Shown: in pieces, positions 1-10,801 of the stretch
How the letters are laid out: the number at the start of each line of letters is the position of its first letter
Position numbering within the stretch: position 1 is the first letter of the stretch
Origin: Alitta virens
Lineage: Eukaryota > Annelida > Polychaeta > Phyllodocida > Nereididae
Direction of reading: 5' to 3'
NCBI GenBank assembly: GCA_932294295.1
Contig: OW028578.1
Location: 36,867,685-36,931,684 of the forward strand
DNA: 64,000 nt
Program-made: the position numbers and the translations under genes
Notes under the pieces: model-generated
Databases searched by the model: none
What the model was told of the DNA's origin: nothing
Seen by the model: only the letters and a program-made list of their open reading frames with translations

Positions 1-581
1 CATGTATTATACACTAAATGCTTAAATTAAATGGGGGAGGAAAAGTACCACAAAAAGGTCACTGACTAGGTAGCAGACCAGTATGGTTTGATGACATCAT
101 ATTTATTGTGACGTCATCCATGCAACAATGGTGAAGTGACATCACCTTATTGTCTTTTCATGTGCTATCGTTGTAGTACCCCCTGTACTTAGGCTATTAC
201 TTTTTTTCCCATTGAAATACGCAGTACAATAACTACAAGATCACTTCAAATACCCAGCTAGCCAGCATAACCTGACCTTAGTAATGCCATTTCACTATGA
301 CTAACAAATACACATGGCTTTATATGTAAGCCATAGAGCTTATTCAATTGGCGGAGAGCACTTGTGTACGTCATTTAGGTCAATTTGCGTGTTATTGTCA
401 GCTAGGCTCATCAACACCAACGTCCGCCTCTGTTACCTCTATAAAGACCTCGACTATTTTGAACTAATCCGAGGCCTTAATTATGCTCGGAAGTGGAGTT
501 TCTCACGTAGCCAAATCTTAAGTAACCTCAATTTAATTAGCATACTACATATTTCAGTTAATAAATCACATTTTCTTTTAC

Positions 582-643
582 CTTGTAAAGGGCGTAGAGA
601 CCAATTATAACGGTACACACTACTCTTGGTGGGTATTTGAATC
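582..643 (-). CDS. stra6: STRA6-like exon (membrane helix 6)
   Basis: Acceptor with a long T run (TTTTTTTTCCAG), donor TACAAG|GTAAAAG. With one incoming G it reads GFKYPPRVVCTVIIGLYALY and K, matching the GFHLPLKLV...AIYQV segment after the large loop of vertebrate STRA6. 62 bases, phase 1 to phase 0. It is the last exon I can identify; no convincing continuation was seen in bases 1-581. Confidence 0.65.
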
Positions 644-3600
644 CTGGAAAAAAAATATTTGATATAATTTTACAATTGTTTACTTCACAAACTGTGAGTT
701 TCTTGTGACAAAATGGATGTGTGCTAGAGATCCCAAGTTTTGCTTGACTCCCATGAAATCTCACAATGTAACCGAACTGATCGCAGCAAGAGACAATGAA
801 CTTGTAATCAATGACTTTTCACAAAGCAAAATTTAACAGTTTATATACTTTTTGTGAGATACTTTCTATGAGATGGTCCGTATTTTTGTCATAACTTGAC
901 AGCTGAAAATATATATTGCTTGTTGTTTATTGATATGGATTTAACCCACAAAAAGCAAGAAATATAGAGCTACACTGAAGGAATACATTGACATTGTACC
1001 TTGATTATACTAATTTCTTTACACTATTGTACTTGAGTAGTACAAGCAATGAGGACCATGGAAGAATACTCTTCATGTTAAGAAAAAACAAAAAAAACAA
1101 CAGTATTTAACTTTCAGGCATTAATGAAATTGAGTGGATATTATGAAATCGATACCTTGCATTCTGGCGTATCGAAGCCGGTACTTTAACTTTTCTTTCA
1201 GCGGCATATCTCTAAAATTACAGAAACACACAAAAAGTTTTAACAACCTGAAACAAGCAAATCTGGCATCAATAAGAGAACGATGCCATATTTTTATCAG
1301 TACTGCGTCAGAATACAATTTGTTACCTTGTAAATTATCAAGACTTACATATTGCTATGTAATACTACAGAAAGAATTTTTTTCTTACTTTGGTGGTGGT
1401 TTTCTTTTTAACAAACTGTTTATGTAGACCAAACACAATTCTTCTTGGGTTTCTATGAGATGGTCCGTATTTTTATCATAACTTGACAGCTGAAAATATA
1501 TATTGCTCGTTGTTTATTGATCTGGATTTAACCCACAAAAAGCAAGAAATATAGAGCCGAAAGAGAAGCATAATACAAAAATTAAATATGAATATATTAT
1601 GTAAAAAGGAGTGAGTAAAATGTCAGTATTCTATAAAACATATGAGAAAGACACTCCTGTTTATTTAGCATATATTTAGTATATATGGAAATGAGCATGT
1701 AGGTAGTGAATACAAAATTGGCTGGTTATCTGGGATGAGGCCTAAATTGGAGTTCCACCTGTTGGTGCAACCTAAAATGTTATTATTATTATTATGTTTA
1801 TTTTTACCTCAATAGTACAAAATTATGGAAAAATTTAATCGAACTGTTTATAGAAGCATATCTTAATTTGTTTTTGTCAGATCCAAGGGAAGACGTAGGC
1901 CCCTCTAATAACATTTCTGGCAGCACTTAGCTTCAGACCCAGTAGCAATGAGACATTGAATATTAATATACCACTGACTGCCTATTGGACTACATCATAG
2001 CTGGACGTATTTTACTTTTTATACAAAGTGTCATTGTGGCTGAAACCTGTAACACAGGTTTGCAAAATATAAAATATGTTATATGGTATTATCTCTAGTC
2101 AGATGAAATCTAAGACATATGCCCATCCTGTACTATCCCACTAGATGTTGGTATTAATATTGTATATATTATTCTTATTATTATATATTGTATATATTAT
2201 TCTTATTATTATATATTGTATATATTATTCATATTGTTTTGGCAAAAGTTATTATTAACCTTTTTCCTAGACAAATCTCTACGTAAAATTATGAAAAAAT
2301 TCATGGATGAAGCCCAGGATGACCTCATCTCATTGAACCACTTTGAGCAACATTGACTTATTTTTTAAGGTCATGGACCCATTTCAAATTGATAATTTTT
2401 AAAATTTCAAATTCAAAGGTAATTTGTCCCTAAAAAGTGTAAAAAAACTGCTAATTTTCCAAAAATCTAAAAAATACCAAAATATTCAGCTTTTGACCTG
2501 AGATTTTGATAGTTGAAGAACATTTATGTGTTATATTTAGAAACTTAATCACTTTTTACACCATTGCATTTGTTAATTATAAATAAAATTCATAAACATT
2601 GAGATATGAATCATCAGTAAAATAATTTTGAAAATGTCTATTTTCAATGAGAAATATTCACTCTCACAATTCACAAGAGAGCTTTCAGAATCTGCTGTCA
2701 ATTTTCACCTTTGACCTATTTGTCAATGTCAAATTCAATGTCAAACCATGTAATGAAAGTGAAATTTGACTTATCAATTAATCTATACACAAAAATACTT
2801 GGAATAGACTCAAACAGGTGTGAGAAATCATACTACCCCAGTCCTATAATCTGGTGCAAAATAAGGTCACAAGATCAGACGGTCAAGGTCAAGGTGCATA
2901 AAAGTCAGTTTAACTTCAATTGGTGCTATCTTAGGTCCTAATTAACTAACAGAGATGAAAACAAGATATTCTGAAAGCTTACTCGAATCCCTTTCCAATG
3001 AGCTATAGCCATGATATTGTAGAATTTTGGTTTAAAAGATTGCCTGACCATGACTATTTCATTTTACAAGAATTAGGCAAAATCTTACCTTCAATGTCCT
3101 TTAGACACTGAAATATTTCCGATGATGATTTAAGCTTCCAAATAATTTTCTGGGTGTGTATTTTTTGCATGTCAGACAATCGTGTACTCTTACATGCTTA
3201 GAAGTTATTTGTTGAAGGTCACAGAGTGCATTATGCTCAAATTTGTTTTTATACAAGCAGCATTGACTGCTCTGCCTTCCAGCCCTATTATGTACAGTAG
3301 GTGAAGCCTTGAAACTGTTTTGTAGTTTCAGCTTTCTAGTATCAATATAGTGATTATAAGACTCATTAAAAAAGAAAAAACCTAATAAACAGAACTGTGA
3401 TAATGATAGGTTTTGCGTTATATTTATTGATTGATGTTGCATTATATTTTTACTCCTTGTTTCTTCTTTTTCTTGAATTAATAAATAAATTCTGATTTCG
3501 GTTGTTGTTGCATTACATTTTAATAGAACCTAGAATTTTTTTATTTATTAATTATTTTTAGACATATGGGTCTTTTGTGACCTCTACATGTCAGTAAAAT

Positions 3601-6600
3601 TCATGCATTTATTCATACAAAGTAGTCAAGATCAGCAGCATTAAGCACGACGCCTACCTTTCTTCTAGAATCGCAGTAACGTTTAATGTTCACAACTAAG
3701 TCGTAGAAGTAGCCGATGATGATAAGTAGCAGAGCAACAAACAGAACTGACTCGTAAAGCACTTCTCCTACAGCCATATAGTACTGAAAATATATCACAA
3801 AGAATTTTCATAAAACATTTATTGCATATATGCCGCATTTTCGAACATTGCTACCTTGGAAAAAACTTTGAATTGTTAAAATATGTCACAAAACTACTTT
3901 TTTTTTTACATCTATGGCAATGTTTAGGGCTGTCATAAGCACGAGAAGCAAATGTCAGTGTCATAGCAAATTTTAGAGTAGCTAAGTGTAAATTTCATAG
4001 AGAAACTGAACAGGTTCTCTGTAACTCTTAGTTCCACTCTACCCAGGTGTTAATGGGTACTTGGCTACAGGCAGAGATGGCAATTGTAGAATGCTCGACC
4101 GAAGAAGCGCCTAAAAGGCTGCACGCTCCCCAGTGAGCTGAGAAAGGCTCAAGTTTGATCAGGCCTGCAAAGGGTGTAATTGTGAAGTCAAAATATTTGA
4201 GACCACAGTTAGATAGACAGACAGACAGCTAGGTCAAAATGACAAACCTCACTGTCCAACTTCCCCCGAACTCCTTCTTTTTTGGTAGGTGGGCAAATAA
4301 GGTACTTTAACAAGAGAGCAAAAATCCTGAAAGAAAAAAATTAAATACACAAATTAGTAAATTATGTGAATATAATCTTAGGACTAATAATGTATATACC
4401 TAATATTATATATGACCTAGAATTCTACCCTACAGAGGTAACAGACACTTAAGCACATAAAAATGGCATAATCTCTTTCGTGATTTTTGTTATACAATGG
4501 ATTAGAAATATGCTGAGACTAAGTCAAATCTACGCACTTAACTGGATATTTCTAAATGAATTTTATTATCCAACAGGGGCGTTAAAGAACTCTGGCTCTA
4601 TGCATGCCGGGAAAAGTAGGCACAGTGTTTACAATGTGAAGTATAGGCAGTGGCGCTTCTTGGTACATATTCTTTGACATCCATGTAACAATTAAGTAGT
4701 GACGTCATCTTCTTGTATTTTCATGCGCTATGGAAGTAATGACCCCTGTAGCTCTGTTACTTTTTCTCCACATTATATTATTGAATAGTTTTCGGAAATA
4801 TGAGCTGATCATGCCATTTTATTAATCAGTCACTGGACTACACAACTGCTTACTATTAACAACTAAATATTAACTACAGTTGACTGACAATACCATGTTA
4901 TGTCATTGTGTTTGTTTATGCAATTTACTTCATGCATCAGAATGTTTAGTCCTTAAACAGTTTTATTTCTTATACATGAGAAGTCTTACCATGGTACAGT
5001 TAGAAGAACTCCTAGTATGTTAGCGATGACACTTTTTCTCATGACAACACAAGCCAACATCGGATAAAACTCAATGCACACTAAAATGACATTCAGCAAA
5101 GTCACAAAAACTGAAAAAAAAAGTGAAAATTCTGAATAATATATCATGAGTTTGCAAGACACAGCATATCTTACAAGTACCCATTAGGCCACGGTTTTTT
5201 ATCTTATGTTTCTCGGAACTTCCTCGGACCGTTTTTCATGAGACAGTCGGTCGGAAAATAAATAAAATCCCCAGAAAGTGTTGTTTTTTCATAAATTAAC
5301 ATGGGTGATGTGATACTTTGAGATGCAATACACATATTTGCCCAGACAATTGTTGATTTATTGATTGAGCGGCACTGCAAAAGTTTTGCCAGCGGTGACA
5401 AGAAACGAAAGATTAAAAAACCGTCGCCTTAACAATTAATAACATGCCCTCCAGTTTTATTTCAAGAGACTGACAATTGAGGCGATTGTCTATATACAAG
5501 TTGTTATATATGTCAATTATTCAACAATCAATAGAACATTTATTTACTATTATATTAAATCCTTTACTAACAATTTTATCTGTTAATTTTATTGCTTAAT
5601 ACATTCCATAATTTCGCTAATCTATACTACAAAATATGGCGACCACAGTTCAAATAGTCACCAAAATAATATGAAATTCTCAAAACTATGACATCGTGCC
5701 TTTGAGTCTGGTAACTTTAAAATATTTCATCCCCTGGTCTATTTAATTATTTTCATTTATTCTTATATTTTTTAATTTAAACTTAAGTTCTCAGCAGCTG
5801 CTATATTCCTTCGAGAAGGAAAATTATATATGTACAATATTATTGTGAAATGTATGGCAATAAACAAAAAAAAACAATATCTTCTTTTACATTCTTACCA
5901 TGTAAAAACCCAAAATTTTTAGGAATTTTTGGATTAAAGTAGTAAGATCCTTCGAAAAGGTACAATATCCGATGAGCGAGTAAAAGAAAGATGGCTGTGT
6001 AAATCCACCTCCGTTGATACTCATCAATAAAGTTTATAGGACTGAAAACAAAAAAATAATAATAATATAATAAACTATAGTGCAGTAACCTAGGGCTCAG
6101 CAGTGATTGTGTACGGTACTTTACTGTAACACTGGTGGGCATGGCCTATTCTAAAAGCCCCCATCAGAGAGCAGCTAATGTTTCAAATACAATGGGCACT
6201 AAGTCTGATAGGCCTAGGATGCACACTCTAGGCAGGCACCGGTGTTATAAACCAATTCAACTGTATCCATGTTTTTCTTATTACTTTGGGGTTGTTACAA
6301 ATAGTAACAAAGCATCTGCTGAGTTCTGGAGCATTACTTTTGCAGTAATTAGGCTTAATACCAGCCAATCAGATAATCTGTTAGAAATCGCCAGTCAATC
6401 AGAACATATGTTAGGTCTAAAACCGATCAGTGATCACAAGCCCATCAGATAATCTGTTACTGATCACAAGCCAATCAGATCATATGTTAAAGATAACCCA
6501 GCCTATCAGATCATCTGTTAGTGATCATCAGTCAATCAGATCATATGTTAGTGATCACAAGCCCATCAGATAATCTGTTAGTGATCACCAGCCAATCAGA

Positions 6601-9346
6601 GCATCTGTTAGTGATCATCAGTCAGTCAGATCATCCGTTAGTTATCACAAGCCTATCAGATCATCTGTTATAAATCACCAGCCAATCGGAGCATCTGTTA
6701 GTGATCATCAGTCAGTCAGATCATCCGTTAGTTATCACAAGCCTATCAGATCATCTGTTATAAATCACCAGCCAATCAGAGTATCTGTTAGTGATCATCA
6801 GTCAGTCAGATCATCCGTTAGTTATCACAAGCCTATCAGATCATCTCAGGGACCCAGTGCTATCGTGCATTTGTGCTAAAGTGTGTTACCTGCAAAAATG
6901 GCTGAAAATCAATTCTATCATAGTTATGATTCATAATTCTGTTAGAAATCACTAGCCAATCAGATCATCTGTAAGATATCGCCAACCAATCAGATCATCT
7001 CTTTGAGATCACAGGTGCATTGTCATAAAAAAAAGGCATCTTGTTTTATTTGACACAACTCAGATAAGCTAACCAGGCATTGAGCCACCTCTGTAAGGTT
7101 TTTGGTGGGTGGATTAGGGCTTTACATCCTGTTTTTCTTCACCTGATGGGCTAATTAGGACCGGCAGGGACCATGGCAATGAGATGAAGCATGAAACAGC
7201 CATCCAACTTAGGCTCGATTGGGAATCGAACCCGTACTCAGTGGTTGGAAGCCCAGTGCGCTACCACTGAGCTAGGCCCCAACCCCCACCTCTGTGATGC
7301 ATAGTAGTTGGTAGAGGATTTTTTAGGAGACATCGACAGAAAATCTGTCGGTTGCAATAGATGTTATGACATTGTGTGAAGGTCAACTGAAGGAAGGGTG
7401 GCTATGAACTCACCAACAAAATTAGGAGGGTCCCATGTGACGCTCTGTATTCAAACTGAGTGCTGTTACCCAGTGGCTGATGGCTACGGTTACCGTTACT
7501 AGAACTTGTCGTCATAGAAGTACATTTATACCTAATGCTGTAAATGTAAGGATGCTCTACAAACACATGTGATTATAACGGTGTATGATTGGCTTTGTGA
7601 CCAAGAAAGTGTCCTATCTTATCTTATCTTATGTTATCTTATCTCATCTGATCTGATTTGTCTGATCTGATGTTATATTATCTGATGTTGTATTATCTGA
7701 TCTGATCTTGTCTTGCCTTGCCTTATCTTGTCTTGTCTTATCTTATCTTACAGAGGTTAGAGGAGATACTCCAATCCAGGTCAGTTCATTCTGGGCAGCT
7801 GAATGTTACCTGGTTTCTTTTGGAGTGCGTAACCTTCCTTGAGTATACCGCATCATATTTCAATTAATATTAAAATTGTCGGCTATGTCTGTACTACCTA
7901 GAGATATGTCAGCACAACATTTAAGCATTGTTGAAATTGTAAAAACAGTGAATGACTTACTAAAGGACACCAGGTCTGCCTCGACAGCAATCTTTCCATA
8001 AATTCTTTCGGACTCTGAAGAATGACATCAAAAGCACCACAGCAACCTACAATAAGAAAGTTCAAACCACACACATACAGGAAAAAATTCAAACGGAAAC
8101 TGATTGATAAATATTGCTAAAGTGGGTGGGTGAGTGAGACGGCCTTTATGTCCCATAGTTTTGGCACCAGATAGGGCTGACCAGGACAGGCAGGTGCCAA
8201 GGCAATGAGGCGAAGGATGAAGCTACCTTCCAAATTGGGCTGGATTCGAACCCAGGACCTAGTGGTTGGCAATAGTGCTTCAGTCCTTTTAAATCTTAAA
8301 TGAGAGATTGACCTTTTGTTCATCCACTCAATTACAGATTTGAGACCAATCCGTAATGTAAAAAAAAAATATCTTAAACACATTGAAATGTAAAAATTTT
8401 AAAATTGGTCCATATAGTTTTATTTATTAAGTACTCTGAATAAATGGTATAATTGATGTTCATAATTGGGGTATATTTTACACCATATAATTTTACAATT
8501 AAAATTAAAATTTCTTTTGAAATATTCATATATTTTTTCTGATCTTCATCTTACTCATCTCACCCTCATAATTTTTCATGTAACTGGTGGTCTCAAAATA
8601 ACTTTGAATTAAGTTATGAAACTACCAGTCATCATCATATTATCAAAATATGTTTTTCCTTAATTATAACAATAAAGAATCATATCAATTCAATATACTT
8701 ACCAAAGGGAAAAAATAAATGAACACAAAAAATCGGTCAAGTTCGAAGGTGTTTTCACAAATGGAGGGCTCCGTGGTCGTTTGTGGTATCTGGCCACTGT
8801 GAAACAAAGTTTGGAATCGGTCTTAATAATTAGGGTCATTATTATCATTTAAAGAATGATTCTGATGTTTCTTTTTATATTGGAAAGTGGGAAACGTGAA
8901 GTTAATTGGTACAGAGAGGTCTTGTTTTTAGGATTAGAATGTTGGAGTTTGACTTATTATACTAACATTTCTGTCCATTTTGCTCTGCTCCAAATAACAG
9001 ATGACAGAAAAACATGGACATTATGATCCAAATACTATCAATACTACATATTGATGGAGAATGATAAAAAAAACACTCGCCTGATAACAGCTTCGAAGAA
9101 ATCCACCGTCGCATTGTAAGTGGCTTCGATGGTACCTTCGGGATCACTTAAGAGCGCGGAAGCAAATCCATACAGATTGCTTAGATGTTCTCTGGTAAAA
9201 AATGTTGCTATGGTACTTTGAGTAGCATTCTTTAAGTACTCAAACCCAAAAAGTTCATTCTCGTAAAAACTTTGGCGAAAAGTGGCGTTCCATGAATCGA
9301 AATCCAATGGTAAAGTTTCGATAAAGTGTGTGAGATTCTTGGCCAT
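582..9346 (-). CDS. stra6: STRA6-like (RBP receptor family) membrane protein, 5' and middle exons, split gene
   Basis: Coding exons joined from sequence, in transcript order: 9346-9081, 8796-8703, 8046-7961, 6041-5899, 5110-4990, 4326-4248, 3783-3658, then (after a gap) 643-582. The first seven join without a frame break (phases 2,0,2,1,2,0,0) to ~305 residues. Recognition rests on the order of motifs known in vertebrate STRA6: a first membrane helix followed by a basic LWKDCCRGRPGVL stretch (human LWPDCVRGRPGL), PINF (human SPVDF), a helix with EFYPMLACVVM (human LYYPLAACATA), a long YYMAVGEVLYES..LLLIIIGYFYDLV helix ending in RRK, and GFKYPPRVVCT (human GFHLPLKLVLS). The N-terminus (~100 residues before helix 1) carries several N-x-S/T sites, fitting an outside N-terminus. 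In vertebrates STRA6 takes up retinol from RBP; ligand here is inferred only. The downstream exons, about half the protein, are not in the window. Introns are full of repeats. Upstream 5' UTR exons are likely because exon 1 begins at an acceptor. Confidence 0.82.
863..970. repeat. Direct repeat copy 1 (108 bp) in a STRA6-like intron
   Basis: The block from TTTCTATGAGATGGTCCG to AATATAGAGC recurs at 1450-1557 with a handful of substitutions. Nothing in it looks coding. Confidence 0.85.
1156..1209 (-). CDS. Candidate exon of the STRA6-like gene (cytoplasmic loop before helix 6)
   Basis: If spliced at the second AG of CTGTAATTTTAGAG and at the donor CAAG|GTATCG, this 54-base piece reads (D)MPLKEKLKYRLRYARMQ and enters and leaves in phase 1, which joins in frame to the 643-582 exon (GFKYPPRVV). 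The basic, aromatic loop before the GF motif resembles the corresponding STRA6 region, but the total loop would be about 30 residues shorter than in human STRA6. A further exon may be missing. Confidence 0.3.
1450..1557. repeat. Direct repeat copy 2 (108 bp)
   Basis: Second copy of the 863-970 block; the two are about 480 bases apart and flank the candidate exon at 1156-1209. Confidence 0.85.
1558..3088. other. Intronic stretch, no gene seen
   Basis: AT-rich DNA between identified STRA6-like exons. It holds a ~29-base repeat of TATATTATTCTTATTATTA type at 2160-2232 (about 2.6 units). I could not find here the missing loop exon expected between exon 7 and the 582-643 exon. Confidence 0.5.
3089..3107 (-). 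CDS. Candidate 19-base micro-exon of the STRA6-like gene
   Basis: A 19-base segment lies between an ATATTTCAG acceptor and a strong GTAAGATT donor, and would read CLKDIE plus one base (phase 0 in, phase 1 out). It fits exon 7 upstream and the candidate exon at 1156-1209 downstream. No residue match to vertebrate STRA6 can be claimed, and micro-exons this short arise by chance. Confidence 0.3.
3658..3783 (-). CDS. stra6: STRA6-like exon 7 (membrane helix 5)
   Basis: Acceptor ATATATTTTCAG, donor AGAAAG|GTAGGC. It codes exactly 42 residues: YYMAVGEVLYESVLFVALLL, then IIIGYFYDLVVNIKRYCDSR and RK. The double tyrosine opening, the long helix, the aromatic pair near its end and the SRR-type basic end all line up with the fifth helix of vertebrate STRA6. 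Phase 0 at both ends. Confidence 0.83.
4031..4196 (+). mobile_element. SINE family B, 5'-truncated copy
   Basis: Shares ACCCAGGTGTTAATGGGTAC, the TTGGCTACAGGCAGAGATGGCA stretch and the GCACGCTCCCCAGTGAG / CTCAAG 3' part with the family B copy at 16033-16290. The tRNA-like head is missing. Confidence 0.65.
4248..4326 (-). CDS. stra6: STRA6-like exon 6 (end of helix 4 and loop)
   Basis: Acceptor TTTCTTTCAG, donor AGTGAG|GTTTGT (weaker donor). It codes W then IFALLLKYLICPPTKKEGVR and GKLDSE: the end of helix 4 and a polar loop. 79 bases, phase 2 to phase 0. The frame is kept on both sides, which is the main support for this short exon. Confidence 0.7.
4990..5110 (-). CDS. stra6: STRA6-like exon 5 (helix 3 and start of helix 4)
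   Basis: Acceptor CTTTTTTTTCAG, donor CCATG|GTAAGACT. It codes VFVTLLNVILVCIEFYPMLA and then CVVMRKSVIANILGVLLTVP. The FYP.LAC motif followed by a short polar turn and a second hydrophobic run matches the helix 3-4 hairpin of STRA6. 121 bases, phase 1 to phase 2. Confidence 0.83.
5899..6041 (-). CDS. stra6: STRA6-like exon 4 (membrane helix 2)
   Basis: Acceptor TTTTGTTTTCAG, donor CATG|GTAAGAAT. It reads Y then PINFIDEYQRRW, then the helix IYTAIFLLLAHRILYLF, then an outside loop with YYFNPKIPKNFGFLH. The PINF after the RGRPG loop matches the PVDF position in vertebrate STRA6. 143 bases, phase 2 to phase 1. Confidence 0.83.
6355..6850. repeat. ~30-bp minisatellite with ~90-bp higher-order unit (intronic)
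   Basis: Repeats of the type GTGATCACAAGCCAATCAGA / TCATCTGTTA run through an intron of the STRA6-like gene. From about 6592 a three-unit block (GCATCTGTTAGTGATCATCA, then GTCAGTCAGATCATCCG, then TTATCACAAGCCTATCAG) repeats almost exactly three times, so the array grew by ~90-bp steps. Two worn units recur at 6930-7001. Confidence 0.9.
7104..7290 (-). mobile_element. SINE family A (tRNA-Gly-like head)
   Basis: On the minus strand it reads GGGG-CCTAGCTCAGTGGTAGCGC (A box), CTTCCAACCACTGAG (loop like tRNA-Gly TCC), GGGTTCGATTCCC (B box), then the family body GAGCCTAAGTTGGATGGCTG, CATTGCCATGGTCCCTGCC, CTAATTAGCCCATCAGGTG and GGATGTAAAGCCCTAATCCA. Confidence 0.9.
7615..7750. repeat. Microsatellite (TCTTA / TCTGA)n
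   Basis: Interrupted pentamer run of ATCTT, ATCTG and GTCTT type. Confidence 0.85.
7961..8046 (-). CDS. stra6: STRA6-like exon 3 (end of helix 1 and first cytoplasmic loop)
   Basis: Acceptor CTTATTGTAG, donor TTTA|GTAAGTC. It reads VAVVLLMSFF then RVRKNLWKDCCRGRPGVL: the end of the first helix followed by a positively charged loop. The LW-DC-RGRPG spacing is the clearest match to vertebrate STRA6 in this gene. 86 bases, phase 0 to phase 2. Confidence 0.85.
8121..8288 (-). mobile_element. SINE family A, old diverged copy
   Basis: The minus strand keeps the B box GGGTTCGAATCC, the CTAGGTCC and CATTGCCTTGGCACCTGCC stretches and the GGACATAAAGGC end, with many substitutions. It sits just upstream of exon 3 on the transcript side. 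Confidence 0.7.
8703..8796 (-). CDS. stra6: STRA6-like exon 2 (start of membrane helix 1)
   Basis: Flanked by a TTTCACAG acceptor and a strong TTTG|GTAAGTAT donor. With the two bases left from exon 1 it reads S then GQIPQTTTEPSICENTFELD, followed by the hydrophobic RFFVFIYFFPL that opens the first membrane segment. The length of 94 bases is 1 + 31 codons, ending in phase 0. Confidence 0.78.
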
Positions 9347-9355
9347 GTTGCTAAT
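9081..9355 (-). CDS. stra6: STRA6-like exon 1 (first coding exon, extracellular N-terminus)
   Basis: The exon begins after a TTTTGTTCCAG acceptor (9356-9358 = cag). The probable start ATG is at 9346-9344 in the good context AACATGG, with nine bases of 5' UTR inside the exon. It codes 88 residues plus two bases: MAKNLTHFIETLPLDFDSWN and onward, ending VDFFEAVI. N-x-S/T sites at residues 4, 20, 40 and 78 fit an extracellular domain, and no signal peptide is evident, as in vertebrate STRA6. The 3' boundary is a GC donor (AG|GCGAGT), not GT; it is supported because the phase-2 join to the next exon keeps frame. The N-terminus is longer than the ~50 residues of human STRA6. Confidence 0.72.
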
Positions 9356-9385
9356 CTGGAACAAAACAGATAAGATTATTAGCAA

Positions 9386-10801
9386 TTATTTAAGTTTTGT
9401 TGGCCACTGGGTTTGAGTTTTTCACCAAAAGTGTTAACAAGCTTGCCATAGGGGGCCCGCGTCTCCGCGACTTTCAAATGGTACAGTCATTCTAGTTCCA
9501 GATCCTCACGCCGCGTCATAGACGAGGGTCTAGTAGATATTAGCACAGTGAGATACGCAATGAAAGTAGGTCAATCACTGCGCCTGTTAGTTTTAGCTAA
9601 GCGCCAAACAAAATACTTCTCTAAATTCATCCGGTATGACAAATCATTATTTATCAAATAATGGGGATTGTCGATTTGTATTCTTATGATTTATATTAAG
9701 TAATTTATACAGTCAAATTCCTTACTCGCCCAACAGAATTCTTGCTCCCCTGAATTCCACAAGACCCTCTCCTGCGGAAAGGTGTGATCGAGTGTCTTGG
9801 GTCAAGACTGAGGTACAGTCGAACGGTGACCGACTCGAACTCCCCTTTAAGACCTTCTGTTAGCCATCAGTTCCACCTTAACTCCATCATATTCTTGCCA
9901 TGGTATTTTACACTACTTTGAAGACTGCCTCAAAATAAGACCAGTTAACATTTCACCAAGGTTCCTATATATGTTATATATATATGGCTCCATTATATTG
10001 CTAAAGAGCATATCTGGCCAAGATTACTTTGTTATTTCTTTTCAAATAGTGTTGCAATAACCCTTTAATCGATCACTATCAATTTAATAACTTGTCCAAT
10101 ATTTGGAAACCAGAAAAACGATCTTTTTTCTCCATTACATATTTGACACATTAATAATAACATAAGCATTTGAGGTTTGATATTTACCATATGTTGGTTT
10201 GAAATGCATTTTTATTGATTGAATTATATAGCTAGCCCAGTCAAGCTTATAAAAGACTGAATATATATTATGAGTTGCACTGTATCAGAAGTTCTGAAAA
10301 ACTTATTAGAGTTTAATTAATCGTTAGGAACACCATTTTGTAAGGTTTCCCATATATTCCCAGATAATGTATGTATGTTATATTTTTATTTTTTGTAACT
10401 TGAATATTAGTATATTCCTTTTTGGAATATGTCTGTATGATTCATAATTCTAGCAGATGTGGAAAGTGCAAATAAACGTCTATTATAATAGGTGTAACAT
10501 GAATCATACAAACTGATATAATATATAAATATTGAAGAAAATATACTTTAAAAATATCAGTCTAAAAGAAGACAAGTTTTTGTAGAAGTATGCATGATCA
10601 GAATTCATGTTTACCATTTACATGCGAATGTTCAAATTTGCATGTGAACAAATACAGCTGCTTTTTATTCCGATATTGAGTTTCTTTACACACCAAGGAT
10701 ATAAACACATTAACTAGGACAATTTACTAAAGAATGTCCATATTTCGTCTGTTTTACTGCACTGAAGTGTTATTAATTCAAATGTAACATATATACCATA
10801 A
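9386..10801. other. Upstream of first STRA6-like coding exon; no gene seen
   Basis: A locally GC- and CpG-rich patch at about 9445-9550 and another at 9720-9870 stand out from the AT-rich surroundings and could mark promoter or 5' UTR sequence, or an old repeat. The rest is AT-rich with no supported coding frame. Confidence 0.35.

Noticed and set aside
3101..3442. 113-residue minus frame in a STRA6-like intron
   Set aside because: No similarity to the expected STRA6 loop, rich in chance AT codons; the segment is better read as intron.
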